Source: Luidia sarsii
Lineage: Eukaryota > Echinodermata > Asteroidea > Paxillosida > Luidiidae
Length of the DNA: 64,000 nt
Direction: 5' to 3'
Assembly (NCBI GenBank): GCA_949987565.1
Contig: OX465119.1
Location: 8,984,895-9,048,894 of the forward strand
The notes beneath the pieces were generated by a model. That model had not been told where the DNA came from, ran no database searches, and worked only from the letters and a program-made list of their open reading frames with translations. Shown piece by piece: positions 1 to 42,900 of the stretch (position 1 is its first letter; each line of letters starts with the position of its first letter). Position numbers and translations under genes: made by a program.

Positions 1-30097
<30,097 letters not shown>

Positions 30098-30190
30098 CGC
30101 CAAATCTTCAGTGAAATCTTTTCCAGGACAAAAAATAATTATCCACTACACGGAAGGGACAACAAATATAATATCCAACGCTCACGAAAT
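30098..30190 (-). promoter_or_regulatory. 5' UTR/promoter-proximal region of the EGF gene
   Basis: Sequence upstream of the ATG contains the in-frame TAG at 30148-30146 and no other start codon in that frame between them. The transcription start is not identifiable. I see no convincing TATA box at a usable distance. The coordinates are only a proposed minimum. Confidence 0.35.
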
Positions 30191-31112
30191 CGTCAAAAAA
30201 CCGCAACAATCTGTGGAGGTAAACACGCAGCGATTTCCTATCCTGTTATGAAGCCATCGGTATTTAAAATGGTGGTTGGAACGGCTGATGGCTGGGTGAA
30301 CAGGTTTTTTTCTCTCGTTTGAATCGGGTTACGGGCTGGGGTCATCAGTCTATTGTCCGCGCACAATGGTTGCGTAGCGAATGGAAGCCGTGGGGGTGGC
30401 GGGGAGCTCGCGACGGTTGAGTCAGTAGCCCGCGTGTCGGTGAAACAATTTGCATGCGAATGTCTCGGTGCTGCCTGGCTGAGCCAGTAACCAAACAAAA
30501 AAGAGCGGCTTAGCTGTTGAATAAAACATCGCTCGATTTATTTTTTGCGGTTACGTCAGTCAATTTCCTGGCTTTCCTCTTGCGATTTGCATGGGCTTTC
30601 TTTGCTGCTGTGGTTAATTACAGACCGCATAGGTGATACAAATCGCTGACGAGGTTTGTAAAACAATATTGTTACACTTTTCAGGATACGCTTCGGTAAA
30701 TCGGACCTTCTGTTAGCAACTTTATGTTGGAAGTTTTCTTATAGTTTTACGAGAGGTGAAAACAAAATTCAAGCAGTGACAGCGATCGATTAATTGACGT
30801 GAGAGGGCGCTGCAGGATTTCAAATCATTGTCAGGGAGGGTGACTCAGATAGGGGCGGCGGCAAAACTCCTTTCTCGAACTCGGGCGGGGCTCTTCTGAG
30901 GAAGACTGAATTGTCAAGGACAGCAAGCATGTTCACATGGGAGACACAGAGGGGTTAAGAATCTGTCTCAATTCGTTTGGTTTTTCTGTTCCTACGATAA
31001 AGGCCGTGCTAGGGTTGAAACATCGGAGCCGTTCGTGTTGATTTAAATTAAGTGCGATAGAATCGGCCTCAAGTAATTATAGCTACTTGAAAGTTTGCAT
31101 AGTGGGAATACT

Positions 31113-31320
31113 AAGTGGAAAGTTCGCGGTGAAACCATGCAGTGCTTCTTTTTCAAGGAGTACGGCTCTAAAAAGAGCAGGCAACTCAACATTTCGGGTA
31201 GCGTGTATATACTCTGCCCGTCGTCAGGAGATTGAGTATAGAGTTGCCTGCTCTTTTCAGAGCCATACTCCTTCTTGAAAGAGAAGTGCGCAGCATGGTG
31301 TCACTGCAAAACTTCCACTT
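31113..31320. mobile_element. Family A foldback element, complete copy
   Basis: Arms AAGTGGAAAGTTCGCGGTGA and TCACTGCAAAACTTCCACTT are inverted, and the inner halves (AGAGCAGGCAACTC / GAGTTGCCTGCTCT) also pair, so nearly all 208 bp folds back. The centre carries TCTGCCCGTCGTCAGGAGA. Confidence 0.78.
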
Positions 31321-31578
31321 CAACTAGCTAGCTTGTCCTTGCTATTTTTTTTAACGAGCGTCAACAGGGGGAAAAACATATCCCCGCTTACAAAAGTGGA
31401 GGGCCTACGTCATAAATATCATATCTGTGCCAACGCCCACATCTTGCGATCAGAAGTACATGTATGACAAAAACAATAATGGCATCTATGAACTGATAAA
31501 AAGACGCGTACTTCAGGAAGGTCTGACGTTTCGAACCTAGCAGAACCGTTCTCATTAATTTTAGTAACATTAATTAAG

Positions 31579-31692
31579 TGAAAGGTTTGTGGTGACACCA
31601 TGTAGCAATTTTCCTTCAAGAAGGAGTGTGGTTCTGAAAATAGTCGGTAAACGTTTCGGGAAGTGTGTACTCTGCCCGTCGCCAGGAGACTC
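31579..31692. mobile_element. Family A element, half copy
   Basis: Contains AAAGGTTTGTGGTGACACCA, AAGGAGTGTGGTTCTGAAAA and GTACTCTGCCCGTCG in the family order, but the second arm is missing. Confidence 0.6.
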
Positions 31693-32004
31693 CTGGATCA
31701 CCAACTATCATGTACATGTACACAATTATAATAAGAAGAATCTTTCTCACCCAGTGCGGCCACCGTGCAAACCTTCAAGTCTTATCTGACATTAATAATA
31801 AATTAGTCCGAACCAGCCGTTTGGTCTACGTGTACTTACGAATTAGTGTAGCAGTTATTCCCACCATCTGTTCATGCAATCGATATTACGCAATAGTGTA
31901 ACATTTTGCGCACTGAGTCGGCAAGGATGCGCTTCTGGAATTTCGCAGCACGAACAGCAATAATTACGATTTTTAACCTTATTGTCTTCACTGGACAACC
32001 ATAA

Positions 32005-32235
32005 GCCGTTTTCGAAAGGCTTATAGGCTTGGGCTTAGGCTTCGGTCATATTTATCTTACTCGTTATAATATCACAGGCATCTAAAAACAAGCGTTTGGC
32101 CCCAGTTTCTTGGTGAATACCCTGTATCTATCAAGCAAACAAACCTCCAAATTCCAAACCAAACCTGGATTTTTAGGTTTTTTCAGACGAAGACGAAGCC
32201 TGAGCCCGAGCCTAAGCCTTCATTTCGAAAACGGC
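32005..32235. mobile_element. 231-bp MITE with about 40-bp inverted ends
   Basis: GCCGTTTTCGAAAGGCTTAT...GGCTTAGGCTTCGG at the left pairs with CGAAGCCTGAGCCCGAGCCT...CGAAAACGGC at the right. The 150-bp centre is unrelated to the other families here. Confidence 0.75.
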
Positions 32236-32554
32236 CTACTAGTTGCAGCGTTGACTTCAAAGAAACAGCGCCCTCTTGCACTTAGAACGCAAGTAGGGAA
32301 AATTGCACACACAAAAATCACGATGCCCCCTCTCGTGAAAGCACTTTTGGCTAACTACAATGAATGAGTTGGGTTTGTGGATACTGAATTCATTTCCAAG
32401 AAACAACACTTTTAGAGAAAACGCTTGTTGTAAAGAATGGCTATTTCAGATGACGACCAAAACTGTTGTCACTAAAATTCAAAGAAATAATCGTTGCCAT
32501 ACCCGGACAAACATTCACTATCAAGAATGATTTTAAGATTTTTGGGATCGCCAG

Positions 32555-32680
32555 CAGTCTCTGGATAGCTCAGACGGTATAAGAGCGCTGGAACGTCAAT
32601 CCAGAGGTCTCGGGCTCAAGTCCCGGTCCAGTCAAATCTTTCTTTGCCATTAATTTGTTCAAAAGTTCCCAGTCAGTTAT
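32555..32680 (+). mobile_element. SINE-1 copy, tRNA-like part best preserved
   Basis: CTGGATAGCTCAGACGGTAT and GGGCTCAAGTCCCGGTCCAG give an A box, a B box and foldable acceptor, D, anticodon and T arms. The 5-bp outer stem CTGGA/TCCAG is intact. The following TTTCTTTGCCA and GTTCAAAAGTTCCCAGTCAG words occur after every other copy, so it is a SINE and not a tRNA gene. Confidence 0.7.
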
Positions 32681-32969
32681 TACCTGCCACCTGACCAACC
32701 ATACAAATGACCAACAACCACCAATTAAACTATAACAATTCACATCAACCAACCTAGAAGTATAGAAAGCACAATATAATCAGAAACTTAGGCCTATTTA
32801 TATTGCACTATTGCACTGGCTAAACAACTTTGCAAAAAGTCCTGCATGGATTCATAATTATATCAGACTCCCTAATGATATGTACGCTTAGTATAGGCCT
32901 ATGGTTTCAGATCCTTCAAGTTAGTAAGCAGTTTGCAACATGTATTTCAATGTTCATGTTTGTTTTTAT

Positions 32970-33130
32970 GAAGTAAATACAAACAAATATTGCAAATGCT
33001 CACTGACTATGCAATACATAAATCTCAAAAGTTCATAGAGGTCCTGACGTTTCGATCCTAGCGGGACCTTTCTCAAAGAAAGGTCCCGCTAGGCATGGGA
33101 TCGAAACGTCAGGTCCTCTAACTTTTGATG
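32970..33130. mobile_element. Family B foldback element, near-perfect arms
   Basis: GACGTTTCGATCCTAGCGGG followed by ACCTTTCTCAAAGAAAGGTC and CCGCTAGGCATGGGATCGAA form a nearly perfect hairpin. It is 650 bp upstream of the acidic-protein start codon, in the divergent intergenic interval. Confidence 0.8.
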
Positions 33131-33778
33131 TTGTTTTATGCGGCCTCGCTCGGGGGATGGGGTAACTTTAGCATACAATGCGCGCCTTTTGTGCAGATTG
33201 TGGGGGATAGATGACGAGCTTGGCTCACAACCAAAATAATGTACCGAGTACTACAATGGAGGACGCTAGGCGACCGTCGTCCCTAGCAACGGGCCGCCAC
33301 AACACTGACTACATCATGCGTTCAGCCATGGATGACGTTGCTTATGGATCGTGGCGCACAAACACACAGTACACACAAACCAGCACAAACACACTACAGG
33401 TGTATTTGTTGTGCACGTTGCCACCACCCACCAGTACAGACCGCCAAGGCAGGTGCTATCATCAGACGGCTCAGCAGTCCTCCAGTATTATAATTGTCAT
33501 TGGACGTCAGACACACAGGAACGGAAGCTGAAACAAATGCTCGATTCCGGTCGTGAAAAAAGAACAATCGTGAACAGCGATCAATTTACCAACAATTTAT
33601 TCCTACTGCGATCGAATTTCCGAGCCTGATTTGTGTCCGTTTTGGGGGGATCGCACAGCTGATTCGAGTGAGGTTTCTTCTACTTCACTGTCATCAATTC
33701 TGAGGTTCATTTGGTGAGGGGATTTCGGTGTGTTTTAATTTTTTTTTAATCTGAAGGGAGTTAGTAATTGTCGCGATC

Positions 33779-33962
33779 ATGGGTTGTTCAGGAAGCACGC
33801 AGACCAAGGCCCAGAGTCCGGCCGGCAGCAACGCGCCGCAGCAGAAGCCCGCCGACGAGCCGGCCGTGGTGCCGCAGAAGCAGACGGAGGAAGGGGTGGA
33901 CGCGAACACGCTGCCGCCGGCGGACGACAACAAGCAAGAGATCATCGAGAACCAGGACCCGG
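33779..33962 (+). CDS. Acidic MGC protein, exon 1
   Basis: 184 nt, 61 codons plus one base, MGCSGSTQTKAQSPAGSN... ending ENQDP-G|gtgagt. It is GC-rich compared with the flanking AT-rich DNA, as expected for a promoter-proximal coding exon. Alternative long frames here (arginine-rich, from 33768 and 33784) are shadows of the GC-rich codons. Confidence 0.85.
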
Positions 33963-36900
33963 GTGAGTGGACATTCAGTTACAGAAAACTTGTACTTTGT
34001 ACAAAAGATGCTGTAAGCAGTACAGTTTGTATCACCTGAGGTGTCCAGACTAGAGTATAGTCTGCAAAAAACTGCAATTTATGCAAAGAGCCACCTACAT
34101 TTTTACTAAACATGCTAAATGAATAAAGCATCTGTCTGTGCCCTTTCCTCACCCAGTGCTCTGTACCATTTGTTCCTGCAAGGTATTGTAATAAACAAGT
34201 AATTGCCCAATTGTCTCATTGGAAGAAAATACATGCAGTTCAGGTTGGATTCGAACCCATGACTCCTGCTTTCTACAGTAGACAATCTTGGATATACATG
34301 CTAGTGATTTTTGCGACAAGGAGAATGTAATTCATTGAGGGTCTGCCCTGCTGGACGTAATAAGCACTAGGTGCTTCTAGAAGTGCTTTGTTGGGGGTTC
34401 GAGCTGCCTGATAATTTTTTCTTTTCATCAGGCATTGAAGAAAGCACTGATCACTTAGTTACATTGAGCAGGGCAAACCCTCTAAAACCTGACAGCATTT
34501 TCAGGGAGGGATTTTGGTACAAGCGTTAACATGGTTAACGGCCAACATCAAAAAGCCTGGAAAAATATATCAAAATGACTGACTATGAGGACTTAATTTT
34601 AAGAGAAGTTGCCAAAAAATCAAAATAGTATATACTTAAATACTCAGAATTCTTCAGATATGGGTATAATAATGTTTGTACAAAGTTTTGTTTAGGACTT
34701 TATCGATATCTCTTAGAAAGTGGAAGGTTTGCGGTGACACTGTACATAGCACGTCTCTTTCAAGTTAGGAGTGTTGCTCTGAAAAAGAGCCGGTAACTCA
34801 ATGTTTCGGGCAGTGTGTACTCTGCCTGTCGTCAGGAGACTGATGACTGTCAGAGTTCACACTGCCCGAAACATGAGTACTTCCATAATGAAAACCTTAT
34901 CTCTGAGAAAAATAATATAAATAAATAAAAATAACCCAAAAATAAATAACCAACAAAGGTACACTTCAGGAAAGGAATAAATTATTAAACCTTCGCCCCC
35001 AAATCAGCCGGGACTAGATCGAGTACTAGAGATATGAGATGATTTAGGCCTATAGGATGAATATTAATTTTGTTTAGCACAGCTGGGTGTGACTCTGAAG
35101 CTCAGGCATGTTTTCTAAAAAATATTCTTACTGACTTTGAGAGTGGGTGTTAGTCTCAAACTGTATCATTTTTCTCCATGGATCTAAACATATTTGATCA
35201 GTTGATAAAGGTTCAAGGGCAACATAAAAAACAACACATACTGACAATGCATACTCTTCAGTGAATTGTTTAGCCTTTGGAAAATGAGTGGCATTTAAAA
35301 AAACAAAAACACTTGTAGGGTTTGTGCATGAGGTGTCAATCGTCTGCCAGGGAAATCTTCTGGGTCTAAGCGCTTCACAACTCAACTTTACAATTACTCC
35401 TATATTTAACATTTCTATTGTTAGACTTCATCTGTAATGACCCTGTTGTACCAACATGGTTCAGGCTATTTTGTGCGGTAACACTAACAAGGCCAGACAC
35501 AAGTAATGAAAGAGTTCTCTATATAATGACATGGGTGTACATACAGCTGGTGGTTTTTTTGTGCCTTTGTACATACTACATGTGCAGTGTGTATGGCCTT
35601 GTCAGTTTCCTAATTTGATGCTTGTGGTTACCACGGTAACATGATAATCCAATGAAAAGCCTCCTTGATTGATTAACACCCCTGACACCCCCTGGCTCAT
35701 GGGCATAGATACAATCTTAGTTTGTGCCAAGGTTACATCTTGCCAAACAAACCATGGAAAAAACGAAGTAAATATGTATCAGACATTTGTCCAAATCCGT
35801 TCATCTTATGTCAAGGCTTAATCTTGTTTATTTGTTTGTGAAAACAGACTTGACAGAGTCAATTTGCAATTTTGTTTAAAAAAATTGTTAGCCTTGAATT
35901 TATTAATGCAACATGAAATTGATCTTGTTTGCCTTCCCTCACTGGATATCTACCATTTGTGGGAAAGTGTAATGATTATCATCTGAGGAACAAACAGTGC
36001 GACTATGTTTCATAGATATGACAATTGACATGTAATGTTTGTGTCAAGGAGAATGTAATACAATGAGGGTTTGCCATGCTTGATGTGATAAACACCGGTC
36101 GAGTTCCCAGTGCAACTCGTTACCCGCCGCTATACAATATTCAAATCCACCTCACAACCTACACCAGCTCGGTACAAAGCGGGACTCGCGGGTTCGAATC
36201 CCGCCTGAGCTGCCTGTAATATTTTATCAACACTGAGTGAGCACTCAGTGTTTATCACGTCGATCAGGGCAAACCCTCACTGAATAACATAAATTATGTT
36301 TGATGAAATATTTACAAATTTTATCATGGATTTTTATGAGTTTGAGTGAACTTTCATTTCTAGAATCAGGAACATTTAGCATGTCTTCTGATATTTGTTG
36401 GATGAATTGTAAAAGGTCTATTTCTGTGGAAAGTGAAAGAAACATTTGTTAATGAATAATAATCATAATCATTGGTTCTAGGGCCACAGCTGTTGTTCAT
36501 GAATTTTTAATTTGCCAAAAAGGTGGGCCTGGGTCAGCCATGTTTGCATGTTTCTTGAGAAAACCCTAAGTTTCAGAGAAGCAGGGGTTTATAAATTTTA
36601 TATGCAGTGACAAATATTTGTGCACATTTGTAAATATTTGGTCTGCTGGCTGGATCTTTAATGTTAGATGTGCTCAAAATAATAAACTAGACAGACATGA
36701 TTATTAAATAATTATTCACTTTCAAGGCTGGTGAAAAACATGAAATTTTCTAATACTTTCAGATCATACTGTAATTTATTTGCGTGGATGAATTTCAAGC
36801 TATAGAATTATGCGGCTTTTAAGATAATTCAACTGAATTATACTTAAAAAACAAATTAATGCCAAAAAAAACCCAACAGAATAGAGCTCCCTAAGGAACT

Positions 36901-39900
36901 AAGCAGTAAGCACATTCTTTAACTTTTTGAGAATCACCCAAGGACTAGATAGAGGACAATGGGGTAGGAAAATCAGAGTCTTTTTTCAGCTTTTCCTGCT
37001 ATCCACTTGGGGCGGAGAATGTTTAGAAATATGCATGATCAAATCCTTATTGTTCATCTCAGTGTAATCCTTTGGGGGATTTGCGAAATTTGTGAAAACC
37101 AGTGATACACCGCTCAACATGAAATACTTTGAAAGAGGCTGCCTTTGAAAGCACTGTTATTTGAATGCAAAACTGCAGTTTCATCTACTTCTCAGTATAA
37201 ACCCATAGGCCTACTAGTTATAATTTTGCTAAGAGGAAAGGTCAGGGCTGATTCCATTTGTCTCTTCCTGGGAAAAAATTAATATTTCCAAATTTTAATA
37301 GAGTTCAACTAATTCTTTCTGTCTTTGAGAGAGGTTCTGGTTGGACCAAATTGTCACTGTCAGTTTGATTTTTTGGGGTATTGGAATAAGTCAGAAATTC
37401 TCAGAATCCAGAGTATTAACGATAACCAAATCATGTTTTAAATTATGATCAAGCCCGTACTACACATCTGAAAGACAAACTTGAACAAGGTTTTAACGAG
37501 ATGAGATAAATTGTCTGGTACCTTGTACATAACTTGTACATAAATTGTGACAGAAAGCACGTTACTGTAAAAATAATAATAATAATATCTATAATGAAGC
37601 ATTTATTAGGCACCATTCCTCGTAAATTATTTGAAGCCGCTGGCATAGAAGCCATGGAATAAAATGCACTCATTGCACTCAGACTTAAATACATTTATGA
37701 GGCAATACCTATGCAAATAAAATGGCCTTTAAACTAGCTAAAGACCACCATAAACACTAAATCTGAATTAGCCTGATAATGTCTTCTCCCTTTGGGAATA
37801 TATATCTTGAAGGATTTTATGCTCTGCAAAACTGGTTTGCATTTTACTCATGTAGGGACTGTACGCATGTTTCACAGCGCAACAAACAGGTGGACTGACA
37901 AAAGCGCCAACGATCTGTAATCGCCAGAAGCCAAGTTATGCTGCTTTTGAATGTTTTTCAGGGTTCCGACCAACACATACCGATACGTGAAAAGACAACC
38001 TGGTGAAAATATTTGATTTATTTTAGTTGCCAATTCAAACAGGGTGACAATCTTCAACCGTTTTCCAACTCATGACAAAAAAAAAGAGTGGACATTTTAA
38101 ACTTCAGTCACGGCTCAGAAGGATATATCTTGGGCTTTGTTCTATCAAACGTTTAAATAAGCAGGGGGTGTGATCCCTAGAGATGTATATGGCAGTCAAT
38201 GGTTGAAATGCTTCTGACTGGCGCCCCCACCCCGGCAAAGACCAGTTGACTATTCGGGAATGCTGGATAAAGCTGGATAAAGTGGAGAGGGCTGGAACGT
38301 TAATCCAGAGGCCTCGTCCCGGTCCACTCAAATTTGTATTTAACTATTATTGTTTGGAAATGCTTGTTATGACTTGTGATGTCCATGCAGAGGGCATCAT
38401 CTGTACGCCTACAATCTTTGTCATGCATGAGCAAAAGGAAACTTGACCATTGTGCTTGTTCACACAGTGGTATGATGCCCCAGTTCCTAGTATGCTGGTA
38501 ACCGGACACATTTGCTGTAGACTGTGTTTACAGATTGGCAAATAAAAGATAACAAGGGTGGTATAACAAGGCTGTTTGTTGACAGACAGGGCTAACATGG
38601 GAGCAGACAGGCTCCCCTTACACTGAGGGCTTAGCGCTGGCATTTATGCAAGGGTTAATATCCATACAATCTGTACACTGAGCTCTGAAAGGACCTTGGT
38701 CACCAACATGGCTACCTGGCAACGGCCCAAGCCACTTTTTGTTTGACCCAACAATGGCAACCAGAGATTTCCTCTTGTTGACCAATCGGCTGTAAATGAA
38801 GTGACCATACAATGTATGTCCCGAGCTATTGGTCATAGTGGGAAACTCTCTTTATTAGGCAATTCTGAATTTCTTCCAAAGTTCAAACTGTAGGGGGGGG
38901 GGGCTATACTTGATCTGTTTGGTAATAAAGCCTGACATACTATTACTGTACCTTGCTGCATGGATTATGATCTGCCCCTAAAACTTTGTAAGATTTACAG
39001 GGTATACATCCGAGGTATAATCCAGTGAGCAATTTGCAGACTTAATCTATATATATTGCTATTTCTTTAAAGTAGATTCTAGCAGGAGCTTTCTCAAAGG
39101 ATTCTGCCTTTGAGAAAGTCCTGCTACTGCTAGGATTGAAATGCCAGGCCCTCCTAATTTTTGATGTTTCACTTTTTGGTAATTTTAATCAGTTAGCAGT
39201 TTGCAACATTTTTATCAAATGTCCTGCCAGGATCAAAACATCAGGCCCTCTACTTTTTGAAAAGTAAAAACTCCTATCCTACTTTTTGGTTTATTGGGCA
39301 TCTAGTAAAGTAGTAATTAATATAATAATTTAAACACTGACCTTTTACTGTCATTAGGAGATTTCACGCTATGTTTAAAAAAAGAGTTGAGTTTGACTTG
39401 AATCTTTTTAGAACGCCACAGGTTCAAAGCAAGTCGGAGGCACTGTGAAAATTTGCAAAATGTGTGGACTCTTTGGCACCCGAGGTCATCAGTGTATCTT
39501 TGAAATTATCATTCTGTAAATATTCTACACTTGGAAATCAGCATTGCTGGGTAAAATCTTGAGCAATAAAGATGTGTACGAGACGCAGAGTGGGGGATAG
39601 TCGGTGCACCTGTTGTGTGCAAATTACAATTTTAAGGCCACTGCAGGTGAACCTTTTCTGCATTGCCATGGAAACGAGAGACTAGGAAGGTTGGGTGCAT
39701 CTGGAGTGTAATCAAGTGGAAGTTGTTGTGTTTTTTTTTTTGGGGGGGGTGGGGTGGGACCATTATTTTTGTCTGGGGGTTATATATCTGATTGTACACT
39801 GGCCAAAAGTGAAAAATGGAAGTATAATAGACATGTATGCAAGTCGTGGTCAACGTATACACTTCTGGCCACCGCATTAATGTTTAAATCACTTTTAGAT

Positions 39901-42900
39901 TAAGAGGGAAGCCCCTGTCCCACAAAAATCCCAGATTTATGGAACCAATATATAGGTACGGTACTAAAGAAAATTAAAATGGGCAAAAAAATATCACAAA
40001 AAATCAGAACACGGCAGAAAATTTTCTTAAAAAAAGTCTATAGATTTGAGGGAAAAAAGGAGCAAATCAAATTGTAATTTACCTTTAATATCAATAATTA
40101 AATTGGAAAAACGTAGTAGAATAAATAGGCCTACATGTTTAGTGACTGTGTTCTTGTACTTGTACACGGTACTAGGTAGGGTGTGGTAACTACAGTATTT
40201 CAGATTAGAAAAATGGATGTAAACTTGTTTGGGGAAAATAATTAACCAAGCCGATTAGTCCAGTGGAAACGCACCACTCGGTTAAATGCGACTCGGTAAA
40301 AACCACATCCGGCCTAAGACGTAACACATACATGCACTGTGCACAGCGTCTGCTTCATATCGCGCGCTAAATGTACACACGTACATTGTGTATCCAGCTG
40401 ACACTTGACCTTCATGAGCCGGTATATTGCCAGCTCGGTTACTTTAACCATCGTCTCGGTTAAATTTGACCGACTCAAAAGTCCAAGTGGGAACGACTGT
40501 CAAATTTGACTATTGGAAATTTAACCATCGTCTCGGTTACATTTTAGTCCAGTGGAAATGCGGCTATCATCTACAAGCTGCACTGTAGAACTTGACAACC
40601 CTAATGTGTGATGAAATACCAAAACAATCTAATGACTTCTCGACTACTGGTACTTGTGTGCACTTCGCTTCACACACAACATGTAGCCCTGGCAAGGATG
40701 GTCCCATACAGTACCATACAGTACGTTTGTAGTTTGTATGGTATCTGCTGAGCAGCTGTGACCCTCTCCAATGTACTGCTGATAGGCAAAGGTCAAGCCC
40801 CTTAGCAACAGGCTGGTATTTATGTTGAAAAACATGGCAACAGTGCAGTCCAGACCTACTTCCACATCATGCATTGTTATTGAAACCCCAGTTCATAGTT
40901 GGTACACAATTCCCCACCCCCCCCCCCATTCCACAAATAAAAAAAAAAGTATTATTGTTCAATCTACATTGTACTCGAGGCTGACATTTATTGTCAATAA
41001 GTCATTTTTGTTATTGATTTGATAGGCATTGTGATCAGAATACACATAGACCCCTTTCGTGGAATAGTATAATAGGCTCAGGCTGGCATTTGTGATTTAC
41101 TTTGATCTGGTTCAGATTCCTGATCAAAACCACACAAATCCCAATTCAGACACAAATGTTGCAATCTGCTCACTGAAGTTCAGTGACGAAAAAGGAAAAT
41201 TAATATAAATTTTCTTTAAAAATGTTACTGGCCTGACTGCTCTAAAGCCCATCCGCACTGGACTTTTTTAGGGGAAACTATCTGAGCAAATGGCCATTTT
41301 AACTCTTTCCGTACGGCGCGCCGATACATCGGCTCGGTAAACCGCTCTCTTGTGACGGAAAGCCGATACAACGGCTCGCGTGTCCCATTGTTTCTAATAT
41401 ATTACCAAATTTATTCCGTACAGACATGCACATTAATTCCGTAGTGAAAGAGTTAAGTCCAGTGCAGACTGCCCAGGAAGATTTCCTCCCAGGTAACTTT
41501 TAATACCCAGCTCAAATGGGTAATTTGACCAACTGACGTCTGCCCAGTTAAATTGACCAGGTCAGTTTAACCGAGTCGAAAAGTCCAGTGCTGACACGTA
41601 TTTAGTCAGTAGGTTAGATTATACCCGTCGTTGCAGTTATCTACCCACATCGATAATCCAAGTGCGGATGCATGGTACCGGTAAGATTTGCCTGTTGGAA
41701 TGTTACCCACAGTCTTGGTTAAAAAAGTCCAGTACGAACACTGCTTTAGCCTTTCGAGAAAGATCCTGCTTGGGTAAAAATGTCAGGCCCTCCACAATTT
41801 ATGATAACCGTAATTAAGTCAAATCGGAATGATCCCTTTTTTGAGATACACATTCTGAGAATAGAGGACACTTTTCTGAATTTGTCTCTACTTAATTATC
41901 CATCCCAGTTCTATTCACAGTTCTATTAAAGATACCACCATCTGATCAATAGGGCAAAAAATCATCAAATTACAAATTATTTGTCGGCTAATGATGTTGC
42001 ACTAGGCAATTTTTGTTTTCTTTTTTTGTACTCACAAGAACAATTACCTTCCTGCATTTTAAATCTCAAGGGAAGAGGATTGGCATTAAAAATATAAACG
42101 TTTGCAAGGTGCATGCGCTTCAACGGTTTGCCTCCCTAACTGGTGCAGGATATGTTTTTGCGTTACCGCGACAACATCAATACCGCATATTAATGATGTC
42201 TGACCTTCAGGTGGCTCTAGGATGACGAGAGAGCTGTCAATTATGTCGACAATTTTTACCAAAATACAAACATGCAACGATGATATTTTGACGTTTCAAG
42301 AAGTCAGTAATTATTAGGCTATAAGTTATCAGGTAAATTCACACTTAGGATCTATTGTGATTCAAATTGTTGCTGTGTGAATGCAAACAAACTCACTAGT
42401 TAGCTACTACTTAATGCTAAATTCCCATATCTCCAGCTTTCCTGAGTCCCTCTCTATCTCCTTCTTTCTTAAGCCCTTAACCTTGAGTGGCTTTTCAGCC
42501 TTGTTTTGGGCGATGAAAAAATTGTGATAACAACTGTAGTCAATGGTTAAAAAAAAACCTGCAAATGCTAACAATGAGTTTGGTTTCGTTTCCATACCAA
42601 CTGGAGAGAGTTATGTAACAAACCAATTAATGTTTACATTAACAACCATTTAAAATGATTGTTACAGTTTGTGTTGAGTTTCTTCCCCATGCTGTAGGCT
42701 GTAGTTTGTGAAGTCCCAATCATAATATTAGACCACATGCACGTATGAAGATCTTTGAATATTCTCTTGTTTTAACAATCAATATTTCTCAATGAAATAA
42801 CAGGAAACCTGAGAAGGAATGTTTTCAACAACAAAAAATTCCTAGGAATAATTCCTGGAGATATACACTGTGTATGGTAGTGTTAGCCTAATGGTTGAAT

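Larger units (their letters stand above)
30191..33751. other. Intergenic interval between two divergent genes
   Basis: The EGF gene runs left and the acidic-protein gene runs right. I see no credible ORF between them. It holds inverted-repeat elements at 31113-31320, 31579-31692, 32005-32235 and 32970-33130 and a tRNA-like SINE at 32555-32680. The stretch 30250-30450 is relatively GC-rich and lies just upstream of the EGF gene. Confidence 0.6.

Noticed and set aside
32561..32636. Functional tRNA gene
   Set aside because: The cloverleaf is partly foldable but the same sequence with the same 3' flank occurs repeatedly, so it is a SINE head.
33768..34016. Arginine-rich ORFs overlapping exon 1 of the acidic-protein gene
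   Set aside because: Shadows of a GC-rich exon; the MGCSGS frame is backed by downstream exons in phase and an upstream in-frame stop.
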